Source: an uncultured Lachnospiraceae bacterium
GTDB lineage: Bacteria; Bacillota; Clostridia; Lachnospirales; Lachnospiraceae
Direction: 5' to 3'
Assembly: GCA_947589175.1 (NCBI GenBank)
Contig: CANPZR010000168.1
Span: 1-5,885, forward strand
DNA length: 5,885 nucleotides
Positions within the stretch are counted from its first letter, which is position 1, and the number at the start of each line of letters is the position of its first letter. Made by a program: the position numbers and the translations under genes. The notes beneath the pieces were generated by a model. The model searched no databases and was not told the origin of the DNA. It saw nothing but the letters and a program-made list of their open reading frames with translations. Of the stretch, positions 1 through 5,258 are shown piece by piece.

Positions 1-64
1 AGGAAGTGAAAGCCCGAAGTGGGTTTCATAACCCCATCGGTGCCTTTCACAGAAAGGCGGTTTA
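1..64 (+). mobile_element. Possible hairpin-bearing end of a mobile element (IS200/IS605-like right end?), partial
   Basis: Two hairpins are visible. The first pairs GTGAAA-CCC (6-15, with G12 bulged) with GGGTTTCAT (21-29) around a 5-nt GAAGT loop. The second is a perfect 7-bp stem GCCTTTC/GAAAGGC (42-48 and 52-58) with an ACA loop, itself enclosed by AACC (30-33) pairing with GGTT (59-62). This compact structure ends exactly where the permease reading frame loses its family sequence. Ends of IS200/IS605 elements, and the RNA scaffolds made from them, carry subterminal hairpins of this kind, so this may be a right end whose body lies left of the window. No transposase or TnpB is visible, so the family is a guess. 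A different element, or an unrelated structured end, is possible. Confidence 0.3.
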
Positions 65-448
65 TAAAAATGAAAATGTCACACCGAGGGGCAGTTCCGC
101 GCTGGTAAATCCAATAAACAGCGGAATGGACGAACAGGAACAGAACGGCGTCACAGTCCCCAGCAAAGCAGCGATACAGTTTGCGCCGACCCCGTGAAAT
201 CGTCCGAGAATCTTCTTTGTTCGCTCTGGCGGGAAATAGCTTTGAATGTACGATATAATCAAAATCAGAACGCCGAGCAGTACCATAATTTTGATCGTGT
301 CGTAAATAAAGAACAGAACACTGCCGCCGATTTTTCCTGTCGTATCCAAACCGCAGGCGTTCAATATCCCGGATATGATCCTGTTCAGCCAGCTCATACC
401 GAGGAGTTCATTCTGAAAGAAATCCCATGCGTTTTTCAAAAAATCCAT
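62..448 (-). pseudogene. YraQ/ArsP-type permease, 3'-truncated
   Basis: N-terminal 128 residues of a predicted permease of the ArsP_1 (former DUF318, YraQ-like) family of membrane transporters, which export arsenicals or metals. The visible part has an amphipathic start, a membrane segment at about residues 43-68, and the family signature TPFCSCSSIPLFIGF at 100-114 with Cys103 and Cys105. From memory, relatives are about 300-350 residues and continue past GVTFSFL with ISSPMVDL; here a TAA follows FSFL and the DNA beyond bears no resemblance. More than half the protein is therefore missing and transport function is unlikely. The start is well set: AGGAGG (456-461) lies 7 nt before the ATG at 448. 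It is 88 bp downstream of the arsR-like gene, with no convincing terminator between, so the two probably formed one operon. A repeat of the arsR leader motif lies in the gap. Confidence 0.75.
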
Positions 449-471
449 AAAATATCCTCCTAATCGGATTG

Positions 472-495
472 TTAGATTGAAATATGTCTATATGT
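472..495 (-). promoter_or_regulatory. Second candidate ArsR-type site, upstream of the permease
   Basis: GTCTATATGT at 486-495 is identical to GTCTATATGT at 876-885 in the arsR leader. A TTAGA arm at 472-476 faces TCTAT at 487-491 with 10 nt between, against 6 nt in the arsR copy, so the dyad is poorer. It sits just upstream of the permease ribosome binding site. It may be a second repressor site. No good -35/-10 pair was found in this gap. Confidence 0.35.
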
Positions 496-536
496 AGAGC
501 TTTAAGATGGCCGGTCGGAAAGGTGATTTGGTATTT

Positions 537-851
537 TCACCTCTCACAACACGGCTGATCTTCATCAGTATCGGTCACTGTCGTAAGCTCTTGCAAGTAT
601 TTCACTGCTACTGCGGCTCCCTCCGGTGAGATGGAATAATGCGTCCATTTCCCCTCTTTGCGTCCCACAACGATTTCCGAATCACAGAGTATTTTCATGT
701 GGTGGGAAAGCGTGGGCTGGGTGATATGCAAATCGTCCAGCAGAACACAGGCACATTTTTCGCCTCCCTGGAGCAGTTGCAGGATTTTAATACGGTTCTC
801 ATCACAAAGTGCCTTGAATACTTCTGCTATCTGCTTCTCTTTTGTCCGCAA
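537..851 (-). CDS. ArsR/SmtB-family metalloregulatory repressor
   Basis: Winged-helix transcriptional repressor that would bind its own leader and release it on sensing a thiophilic metal or metalloid such as As(III) or Sb(III). With the start used here (TTG at 849-851) it is 104 residues, normal for the family. The core is DENRIKILQLL, then a Cys33-x-Cys35 pair just before LLDDL, matching the metal-binding position of E. coli ArsR (ELCVCDL). The recognition helix TQPTLSHHMKIL is at about 44-55 and the wing GRKEGKWTHYSI at about 63-74. A vicinal Cys101-Cys102 near the C-terminus could supply further ligands. A GTG at 858-860 is in frame but overlaps the ribosome binding site GGAGG (860-864), which is correctly spaced for the TTG three codons later. 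It sits upstream of the permease on the same strand, the usual resistance pairing. The inducing metal cannot be fixed from sequence. Confidence 0.9.
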   Translation of the reverse strand: MRTKEKQIAEVFKALCDENRIKILQLLQGGEKCACVLLDDLHITQPTLSHHMKILCDSEIVVGRKEGKWTHYSISPEGAAVAVKYLQELTTVTDTDEDQPCCER

Positions 852-865
852 GTTTGTCACCTCCC

Positions 866-881
866 ATAGATAATCGTCTAT
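866..881 (-). promoter_or_regulatory. Candidate ArsR operator dyad
   Basis: ATAGA (866-870) and TCTAT (877-881) form an inverted repeat around 6 nt. The site lies between the predicted transcription start (about 883) and the ribosome binding site, where a bound repressor would block transcription. The adjoining GTCTATATGT (876-885) recurs before the permease gene. Binding by the adjacent ArsR protein is inferred from position. Confidence 0.5.
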
Positions 882-889
882 ATGTTTAC

Positions 890-918
890 AGTATATACAT
901 CATATCGAAATCTGTCAA
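890..918 (-). promoter_or_regulatory. Sigma-A-type promoter of the arsR-permease operon
   Basis: On the minus strand there is a perfect -35 TTGACA (913-918), a 17-bp spacer and a -10 TATACT (890-895, 5 of 6 to consensus). Transcription would start near 883, directly before the candidate operator. The promoter lies between the end of the upstream ATPase gene and arsR, so arsR is independently transcribed. The AT-only stretch at 920-950 shows no GC-containing terminator for the ATPase gene, so read-through from it is also possible. Confidence 0.8.
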
Positions 919-953
919 TGTATTTTTTGAAAATTTTTTAAAAGTATTACGGA

Positions 954-2168
954 TCAGGACCATTCTTCGACGGTCAGAAAATCGCGAATGTTCCTGTGCT
1001 TGATACCGTTCCGGCTCATGTCAAGCTCATCCATAGTGATGACATATTTGGGATAATTGTCCCGTATGAGCTCATAGACGCCAAATTCCCGCTGGATCGT
1101 GTCCTCTGTTGCCAGCAGATAGGCGACCTGAACGTAGAGCTTTTCTCCGTGACGGTGGCAGACAAAATCAATTTCACGGTTTCCGACCTTGCCGACTGTA
1201 ACGGCATAGCCCCGTCGCAGAAGCTCCATGTGGACAATATTTTCAAGAATTAACTGGATATCCCGCATGTTTCCGCCAAACACAGCCTCCCATATGCCGT
1301 GGTCGGCAATATAATATTTTTCATTTGACGCGAGAATCTGCTGGCCCTGCAGATCCTCCCTCTTGACCTGATAAAGAAGGTAGGAGTCGCAGCAATAATG
1401 GATATAATTCAGCACGGTTTCCGCTGCCACGGCGCGCTGCTCATTTTTGAGAAATTTTACGAGAGAGGTCGCGGAGAAGGTAGTACCCACATTTGCCATG
1501 ACATAGGTGATGATTCGATGTAAAAGGTCAATATCACGCACCTTGTTCCGGCTGACAATATCTTTGAACTGCACGGAATTAAAAAGGTCCGTGAGGTACT
1601 GGCGGGACGGTTCTTCGGCGAACTGGAGATTTGCGAGATAGGGCATCCCGCCGGAAATAAGATATTTCTGGAAACATTTCTGCAAGGCGGCGTCAGGCTC
1701 GGCGGTGCGATAGAGCTCTGTAAATTCCGAGAAAGAAAATGGATAGATTACAAATTCTACATACCGTCCGCCCAGATATGTGGCAAGCTCCCCGGACAAA
1801 AGCTTTGCGTTTGAGCCGGTGATGTATATGTCGCAGTCAATGGATACCCGGAGCGAATTGATACATTTCTCCCAATCGGCAACCTCCTGAATTTCATCGA
1901 AAAATAAATACGCCTTCCCCTCAATGCTCGCCGCCCTGTTCAGAATTTCTTCATGGAGCGCGCTTGCAGTGAGAAAACGCGAGTTTCTCATGTCTTCAAA
2001 ATTGATAGATATAAATTGTCCGGCAGGGACGCCCGATTCTGCCAGTTCTTCTTTTATAAGCTCTAACATGACGGATTTCCCGCATCGCCGTATGCCAGTC
2101 ATGACTTTGATTAAATCATTCCCAATAAATGGGCGGATTCGGCGCATATACATCTCTCGTTTGATCAT
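954..2168 (-). CDS. AAA+ ATP-binding protein with DUF4143 C-terminal domain
   Basis: Complete 404-residue protein of the AAA_14/DUF4143 type, very common in Bacteroidota and Bacillota but of unknown cellular role. The N-terminal P-loop domain has Walker A GIRRCGKS (25-32), Walker B YLFFDE (87-92, Asp91-Glu92), a sensor-1-like TGSN (118-121) and Arg136 in LGGRY as a possible arginine finger. The C-terminal part (about 210-360) fits DUF4143, ending in a restriction-endonuclease-like motif: EID at 332-334 and QVAY at 347-350. The usual catalytic lysine of active PD-(D/E)XK nucleases is absent there, so it may bind rather than cut nucleic acid. The start is supported by AAGGAG (2179-2184) 10 nt before the ATG, and a good promoter lies upstream. 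It is divergent from the DUF1266 gene and shares a palindrome-bearing intergenic region with it. No partner is obvious. Confidence 0.92.
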   Translation of the reverse strand: MIKREMYMRRIRPFIGNDLIKVMTGIRRCGKSVMLELIKEELAESGVPAGQFISINFEDMRNSRFLTASALHEEILNRAASIEGKAYLFFDEIQEVADWEKCINSLRVSIDCDIYITGSNAKLLSGELATYLGGRYVEFVIYPFSFSEFTELYRTAEPDAALQKCFQKYLISGGMPYLANLQFAEEPSRQYLTDLFNSVQFKDIVSRNKVRDIDLLHRIITYVMANVGTTFSATSLVKFLKNEQRAVAAETVLNYIHYCCDSYLLYQVKREDLQGQQILASNEKYYIADHGIWEAVFGGNMRDIQLILENIVHMELLRRGYAVTVGKVGNREIDFVCHRHGEKLYVQVAYLLATEDTIQREFGVYELIRDNYPKYVITMDELDMSRNGIKHRNIRDFLTVEEWS

Positions 2169-2200
2169 GGGAAAACAGCTCCTTTTTCATAATTTCTTAT

Positions 2201-2229
2201 AGTATATATCAGATACGATGAAAAATCAA
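2201..2229 (-). promoter_or_regulatory. Promoter of the AAA/DUF4143 gene
   Basis: Minus-strand -35 TTGATT (2224-2229), 17-bp spacer, -10 TATACT (2201-2206). This would place the transcript start near 2194, about 25 nt before the ATG, leaving room for the AAGGAG site. The 26-bp palindrome begins 14 bp upstream of the -35. Confidence 0.7.
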
Positions 2230-2242
2230 CACGGAAAAACAG

Positions 2243-2268
2243 ATTTTATAAGTTATAACTGATAAAAT
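2243..2268. promoter_or_regulatory. 26-bp near-perfect palindrome between divergent promoters (operator candidate)
   Basis: The centre AGTTATAACT (2251-2260) is a perfect 10-bp palindrome. It is flanked by one mismatched position on each side (A2250, G2261) and by fully complementary arms ATTTTAT (2243-2249) and ATAAAAT (2262-2268). Twelve of thirteen base pairs match. Because it has no loop it is better explained as a dimeric protein site in DNA than as an RNA hairpin. It lies upstream of the -35 boxes of both divergent genes, so it could serve either. The cognate protein is unknown. Confidence 0.5.
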
Positions 2269-2307
2269 TTATTGACACGAGTACATTATTCAAAAAATTA
2301 TCCGGGA

Positions 2308-2336
2308 TTGACATATTGCCGGAACTTGCGTATAGT
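2308..2336 (+). promoter_or_regulatory. Promoter for the tandem-repeat RNA leader and DUF1266 gene
   Basis: Perfect -35 TTGACA (2308-2313), 17-bp spacer, -10 TATAGT (2331-2336). Transcription would begin near 2343, only about 8 nt before the first 45-nt repeat and about 127 nt before the ATG at 2470. The leader is therefore long for a bacterial mRNA, and the repeats fill most of it. Another TTGACA at 2272-2277 has no acceptable -10. Confidence 0.8.
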
Positions 2337-2350
2337 AATAGTGACAGACA

Positions 2351-2440
2351 AGTAGTCCGCTCCTGGTCATGCGGAAAACAAACAGACCGTGTAAACGTAG
2401 TTCGCTCCCGGTCACGCGAATAAAAAATAGACCGTGAAAA
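2351..2440 (+). repeat. Two tandem 45-nt repeats, each a predicted H-type RNA pseudoknot
   Basis: Units A (2351-2395) and B (2396-2440) are head-to-tail, exactly 45 nt each and 36/45 identical. In unit A, TCCGC (2356-2360) pairs with GCGGA (2371-2375). In unit B, TTCGC (2401-2405) pairs with GCGAA (2416-2420). One C-G pair has become T-A, a compensatory change. The loop of this stem holds TGGTC (A) or CGGTC (B), which pairs with GACCG downstream (2385-2389; 2430-2434). This gives stem 1, a 3-nt loop, stem 2, a 2-nt linker and a 9-nt A-rich third loop, a classic H-type pseudoknot. Tandem pseudoknot repeats directly after a promoter and before a protein gene are the hallmark of type III toxin-antitoxin RNAs. 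They could instead be a cis-acting leader of the DUF1266 gene. Confidence 0.6.
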
Positions 2441-2450
2441 AGTTTTCGGT
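2431..2450 (+). other. Weak hairpin overlapping the end of repeat B
   Basis: ACC (2431-2433) can pair with GGT (2448-2450) and GAAA (2436-2439) with TTTC (2444-2447), with a 2-nt bulge and a 4-nt loop. It uses the same ACC as pseudoknot stem 2 of unit B, so the two folds exclude each other. It is followed by ATTTAT and then the GGAGG ribosome binding site, with no true T-run. At best it is a leaky attenuator; it may have no role. Confidence 0.3.
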
Positions 2451-2469
2451 ATTTATGGAGGTAATGCTC

Positions 2470-3294
2470 ATGGCTCTTTTCGACCATTTCAAAAAGAAGG
2501 GAAAAAATATAAGCAGCAAAACGGAAACGGCATCTTCGTCGGGGCTCGTTGATTTCCATCCTTTTGACACGGATTTGGCTCCGCGGGTGATGGAGTTTGT
2601 TCAGGAGTATCAGAATCGTATTCCCAAACAAAAACTCTGCGGTCGGGATGAGTTTATCGCCTTGCTGTCGGGTATTGCCGCTCTGCGAAAGACGCCGGGG
2701 ATTCCCGGTCCCGATCAAATTTCTTTTACTACATTACCAAGATGTGCGTCTACCGAAGATGAGGCATCCTGCCGGGCGCATTTGGAACAAGTGTTTTGCA
2801 TTACGGATCAGAACTCCTTACTGGATTTTTGCCAGCAGGAGATTTTGTGCCATCAACAGTATATGGACTTTGTAGCTTTTTGGGAGGGACGCCCGCCCTT
2901 CGAATTGGAAAAGCTAAATAAACAGGCGCTGGAATTTTTCAAAACATCGCGGGATTTTTCAGCTCAATTTTATCATATAATAGGTCATCGCGGCTATCTC
3001 GCGTGGGATATAAGCGAGTGCGTGGGACACCTGCGCAACGGTTATGCCTGCGGTCTGATAAGCAGGGACGATTTTGATGATTTGACGGAGCATTGGCTTG
3101 GTCAGACGCGCATTTTTGATAACTGGGTGGATTTTGCCGCCAGCCTGATATGCGGCGAGCTGTACTGGGATTTTCGACACGGCACAGAGCTGCCCGAACT
3201 GCATAAGGGACTCGATTTATACTTAAAGCTGGTGTCCATACTTTTGGATAGCGATACCGCGTGGGGCAGCGGTATGTGGTATGTACCGTCATAG
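2470..3294 (+). CDS. DUF1266 domain-containing protein
   Basis: A 274-residue soluble protein. The C-terminal half carries the DUF1266 pattern (E. coli YbeR/YbeU family): AWDISECVGHLRNGYACGLIS at 178-198, then FDNWVDFAASLICGELYWDF at 216-235, and a final DTAWGSGMW. A short linker rich in Lys and Ser (8-25) precedes a helical N-terminal region. No signal peptide or membrane segment is seen, and no catalytic motif is known for the family. I chose the ATG at 2470 because GGAGG (2457-2461) is 8 nt upstream. An in-frame ATG at 2464 is too close to that site, and a GTG at 2434 lies inside repeat B with no ribosome binding site. The gene follows its own promoter and two pseudoknot repeats, and ends 46 bp from the convergent abiEii gene. 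It does not resemble ToxN/CptN toxins. Function unknown. Confidence 0.85.
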   Translation: MALFDHFKKKGKNISSKTETASSSGLVDFHPFDTDLAPRVMEFVQEYQNRIPKQKLCGRDEFIALLSGIAALRKTPGIPGPDQISFTTLPRCASTEDEASCRAHLEQVFCITDQNSLLDFCQQEILCHQQYMDFVAFWEGRPPFELEKLNKQALEFFKTSRDFSAQFYHIIGHRGYLAWDISECVGHLRNGYACGLISRDDFDDLTEHWLGQTRIFDNWVDFAASLICGELYWDFRHGTELPELHKGLDLYLKLVSILLDSDTAWGSGMWYVPS

Positions 3295-3340
3295 GGGGGA
3301 ATAACGCTTTGCGAGAAAGGAACAACAGCAAAGGCAAGTT

Positions 3341-4297
3341 TTACTTTGGCGGCCGCACACTGCATTTCCATAACGCCATTGGGTGATGTTCAATACGCGA
3401 GAGAATATCAGCGTCGTCAAACAAGAGAGCTGGCTGATATTTTTTCGCTGAAAAAGCCTGCCAGAAGGACAGTTCGGTAATTTCCGGTTTAAGAATATCA
3501 GCTAAATAATCTTTTACCTGTTTCTGCGCAGAAGCTAGATCAAAGCGTTCTCCACGGCGCAACACAGGTGTAAGATCCGTTTTGATTTTTTGTGTGGATA
3601 TGTTGCCGATGCCGTTAAGGTCAAAGTTCTCTGGTACGGCTTCAGAAGCAATAGCAGCGTAGAACATAGTACACTTTTTGAAAAGCTGTTCCTGCGTTTC
3701 GTCAAATAAACCGTATTTTTGCATATTGAACATATCATAGAGGTCCCGCGGAGCCGCCCGATTTAAGAGAGCAACTGTCTTTGCAGAAAAAATTTCCAGT
3801 GGATCAATGCTAAGAACAGTAAGTTCCTGATTGTTCCACGGCAAATGAACCGGCCTGCGGGAAACAGGCAGCACATGACATCGAAGCATATAGTTAATCT
3901 CTATTTTCAAGTTATCTTTCATTCCTCCCGCGTTCACATATTCGTAAACGAAGGAATCCAGCGCATGGTATTGCTTTGATTTTAAGCTAAGAGTATAGCC
4001 GGATGCCGTCATATATTTTTGTATATGTTCATTGATTTGCTTCCGCTCTGTCAGCATAGATTCTCTTGCCACATCTCTTGAAAAATCGAGGTCTATATCA
4101 ACTGACAGGCGGGGCAAATTAAAAATTGTCAGATTGATTGCCGTGCCGCCTTTTAAGGCGAGGCTGTCCGCAAGCAGCGAATCGCTTTCCATGAAAGCAA
4201 GAACATCCGCAAGTCGGCAGATCTTTTCAAAGGTATCGCGAACGAAGCCGAGTTCCTTGGCCTGTCTGCCAAGCGTAATACGATCAAATTGCATCAT
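3341..4297 (-). CDS. abiEii: AbiEii/AbiGii-family nucleotidyltransferase toxin (type IV TA)
   Basis: Toxin of the AbiE abortive-infection/type IV toxin-antitoxin system, 318 residues, normal for the family. AbiEii proteins are DNA polymerase beta-fold nucleotidyltransferases (MenT-related) that arrest growth. All expected motifs are present: KGGTAINL at 49-56 (GG-T/S), the metal-binding RLSVDIDLDF at 63-72 with Asp67 and Asp69, a likely third acidic residue Glu133 in KIEINY, Lys173 in EIFSAKTVALLNR, and the RDLYD signature at 184-188. The active site therefore looks intact. The ATG at 4297 overlaps the end of the antitoxin gene by 14 bp and has GGGGGTGA (4304-4311) before it inside that gene, which implies translational coupling. 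A second ATG follows at once (4292-4294). It converges on the DUF1266 gene with no strong terminator between. Confidence 0.93.
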   Translation of the reverse strand: MMQFDRITLGRQAKELGFVRDTFEKICRLADVLAFMESDSLLADSLALKGGTAINLTIFNLPRLSVDIDLDFSRDVARESMLTERKQINEHIQKYMTASGYTLSLKSKQYHALDSFVYEYVNAGGMKDNLKIEINYMLRCHVLPVSRRPVHLPWNNQELTVLSIDPLEIFSAKTVALLNRAAPRDLYDMFNMQKYGLFDETQEQLFKKCTMFYAAIASEAVPENFDLNGIGNISTQKIKTDLTPVLRRGERFDLASAQKQVKDYLADILKPEITELSFWQAFSAKKYQPALLFDDADILSRIEHHPMALWKCSVRPPK

Positions 4298-5048
4298 AGT
4301 CAGTCACCCCCTTATTTATGATGGATTTTAAATCTTTTGGAGCAAATAGTTTCCAGCGTTTATAAAGAACAAAGTCGCTCTGCTTTTCAAAGAAATAGGT
4401 TTTACTGGCAGATGACCGATTTTCACATTCCGCAAAAAAATGTTCCGGTAAAGATAGTTCATCTTTCAGCGTTTCAAGAATATACCCGGCCTTTTGATAT
4501 AGCTGGCTTCGCCCATAAAACTCCAGTGCGTCAAGCAGTTTATCGGAATCGAGCGAAGGAATAAGGAGAAGGCATCGAAGTAATTCTTCCAGACCGCCTA
4601 TTTTTTCAAAATCCGCTATACTGTCTATTACGGTCCGCTCCAAAGAAGTCACGCGGACGCCGGTATCTGTTTCTATAACGCCTGCATTTCTTTGCCGAAT
4701 TAACGGATAATAATTTATACCGTCATAGGAGAACGGACGGACGCGTTTTTCCGTAGCGAAGTACATATCATAAAAAACCTGATTGGCATATCCATAATAC
4801 TCAAAGGCGCTGTGGTGAGATATACAAGCATCGTCTGTCACGCGGGAAGCAATCTGATAGCGATTGGGGATTGGCTGTCCTGTTTCCATACTGATAACCG
4901 CGTATAAGTCACGGCGTATCCGCTCGATATATCCTTTTTGCAGATAACTTTTTATTTGCCATGTCGCCGCACTCTCTGATCCGGCAAGCTGAATCATATC
5001 TTTGTGAGTAAAACAGCGTAAAGCAGCAAGCTCCCTGTATCGTTCCAT
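4284..5048 (-). CDS. abiEi: AbiEi-family antitoxin / autorepressor (type IV TA)
   Basis: Antitoxin of the AbiE pair, 254 residues from the ATG at 5048. The N-terminal winged helix (about 7-51, ALRCFTHKDMIQLAG through GYIERIRRDLYAV) is the AbiEi_4 DNA-binding domain used for autorepression. The middle contains the typical ISHHSAFEYYGYANQ. The C-terminal region is the part that neutralises the toxin in this family. Antitoxicity is known in characterised AbiE systems to be indirect, without a stable protein-protein complex. The reading frame extends upstream to 5126, but the ATG at 5048 is preferred: GAGGTG (5055-5060) sits 6 nt before it, and the longer version would read through the promoter. 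It is the first gene of a two-gene operon with the toxin gene, overlapping it by 14 bp. Confidence 0.92.
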   Translation of the reverse strand: MERYRELAALRCFTHKDMIQLAGSESAATWQIKSYLQKGYIERIRRDLYAVISMETGQPIPNRYQIASRVTDDACISHHSAFEYYGYANQVFYDMYFATEKRVRPFSYDGINYYPLIRQRNAGVIETDTGVRVTSLERTVIDSIADFEKIGGLEELLRCLLLIPSLDSDKLLDALEFYGRSQLYQKAGYILETLKDELSLPEHFFAECENRSSASKTYFFEKQSDFVLYKRWKLFAPKDLKSIINKGVTDYDAI

Positions 5049-5072
5049 TTCAATCACCTCTATTCCGTTTTT

Positions 5073-5101
5073 ATTATAACGTAAAACAGTTGGAAATACA
5101 A
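5073..5101 (-). promoter_or_regulatory. Promoter of the abiEi-abiEii operon
   Basis: Minus-strand -10 TATAAT (5073-5078, perfect) with a 17-bp spacer and a weak -35 TTGTAT (5096-5101). The transcript would start near 5066, just before the GAGGTG ribosome binding site. A good -10 with a poor -35 fits a repressible promoter, and candidate AbiEi sites lie just upstream. Confidence 0.65.
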
Positions 5102-5104
5102 TGG

Positions 5105-5164
5105 TTTTGTGCAAAATCAGAAACAAAATTTTTGAACTGTAATAACATCTATTTTGTGCAGAAT
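5105..5164 (-). promoter_or_regulatory. Pair of repeated sites upstream of the abiE promoter (AbiEi operator candidates)
   Basis: TTTTGTGCAAAAT at 5105-5117 and TTTTGTGCAGAAT at 5152-5164 differ at one position. The first is a 5-2-5 palindrome (TTTTG, TG, CAAAA). They are 47 bp apart, roughly 4.5 helical turns. Characterised AbiEi proteins bind paired repeats at their own promoter and repress it cooperatively, so these are natural candidates. Binding is not shown by sequence. Confidence 0.4.
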
Positions 5165-5197
5165 AGAAAAATTATGCTGGAAGAATTACAGAATATA

Positions 5198-5245
5198 GAA
5201 AACCGGGACGCGGAAACTATCATCTAGCCACCGCATCCCGGTTTC
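5198..5245 (-). terminator. Rho-independent terminator of the small Ala/Thr-rich gene
   Basis: AAACCGGGA (5200-5208) pairs perfectly with TCCCGGTTT (5236-5244). After one mismatch the stem continues with GCGG (5210-5213) and CCGC (5231-5234), closing a 17-nt loop. Read on the minus strand, the stem ends in TTTTC and an AT-rich stretch. It begins 14 bp after the TAA at 5259. It also separates this gene from the abiE operon. Confidence 0.8.
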
Positions 5246-5258
5246 AAGGTTTTGCGAA

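Noticed and set aside
858..860. GTG start for the ArsR-like gene
   Set aside because: The codon overlaps the GGAGG ribosome binding site; the in-frame TTG at 849-851 is correctly spaced.
2272..2300. TTGACA at 2272-2277 as a second plus-strand promoter
   Set aside because: No -10-like hexamer lies 16-18 bp downstream; the promoter at 2308-2336 is much better.
2351..2440. CRISPR array
   Set aside because: The two units are directly abutting with no spacers, and no cas genes are present.
2434..2469. Longer DUF1266 start at GTG 2434 or ATG 2464
   Set aside because: GTG 2434 is inside repeat B with no ribosome binding site; ATG 2464 is only 2 nt from GGAGG. ATG 2470 has the right spacing.
2290..2718. 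Minus-strand open frame with an internal 15-residue repeat (HGLFFIRVTGSELRL / HGLFVFRMTRSGLLV)
   Set aside because: The peptide repeat is only the reverse reading of the 45-nt DNA repeats, 45 being a multiple of 3. The frame runs antisense to the DUF1266 gene and has no family resemblance.
3307..3340. Stem CTTTGC/GCAAAG between the convergent DUF1266 and abiEii genes as a terminator
   Set aside because: Only 6 bp with a 15-nt loop, and the TTTT is 5 nt beyond the stem; too weak to call.
5049..5126. N-terminal extension of AbiEi up to 5126
   Set aside because: It would be translated from the promoter and operator region, and the family-like sequence begins at MERYRELAAL, behind a good ribosome binding site.
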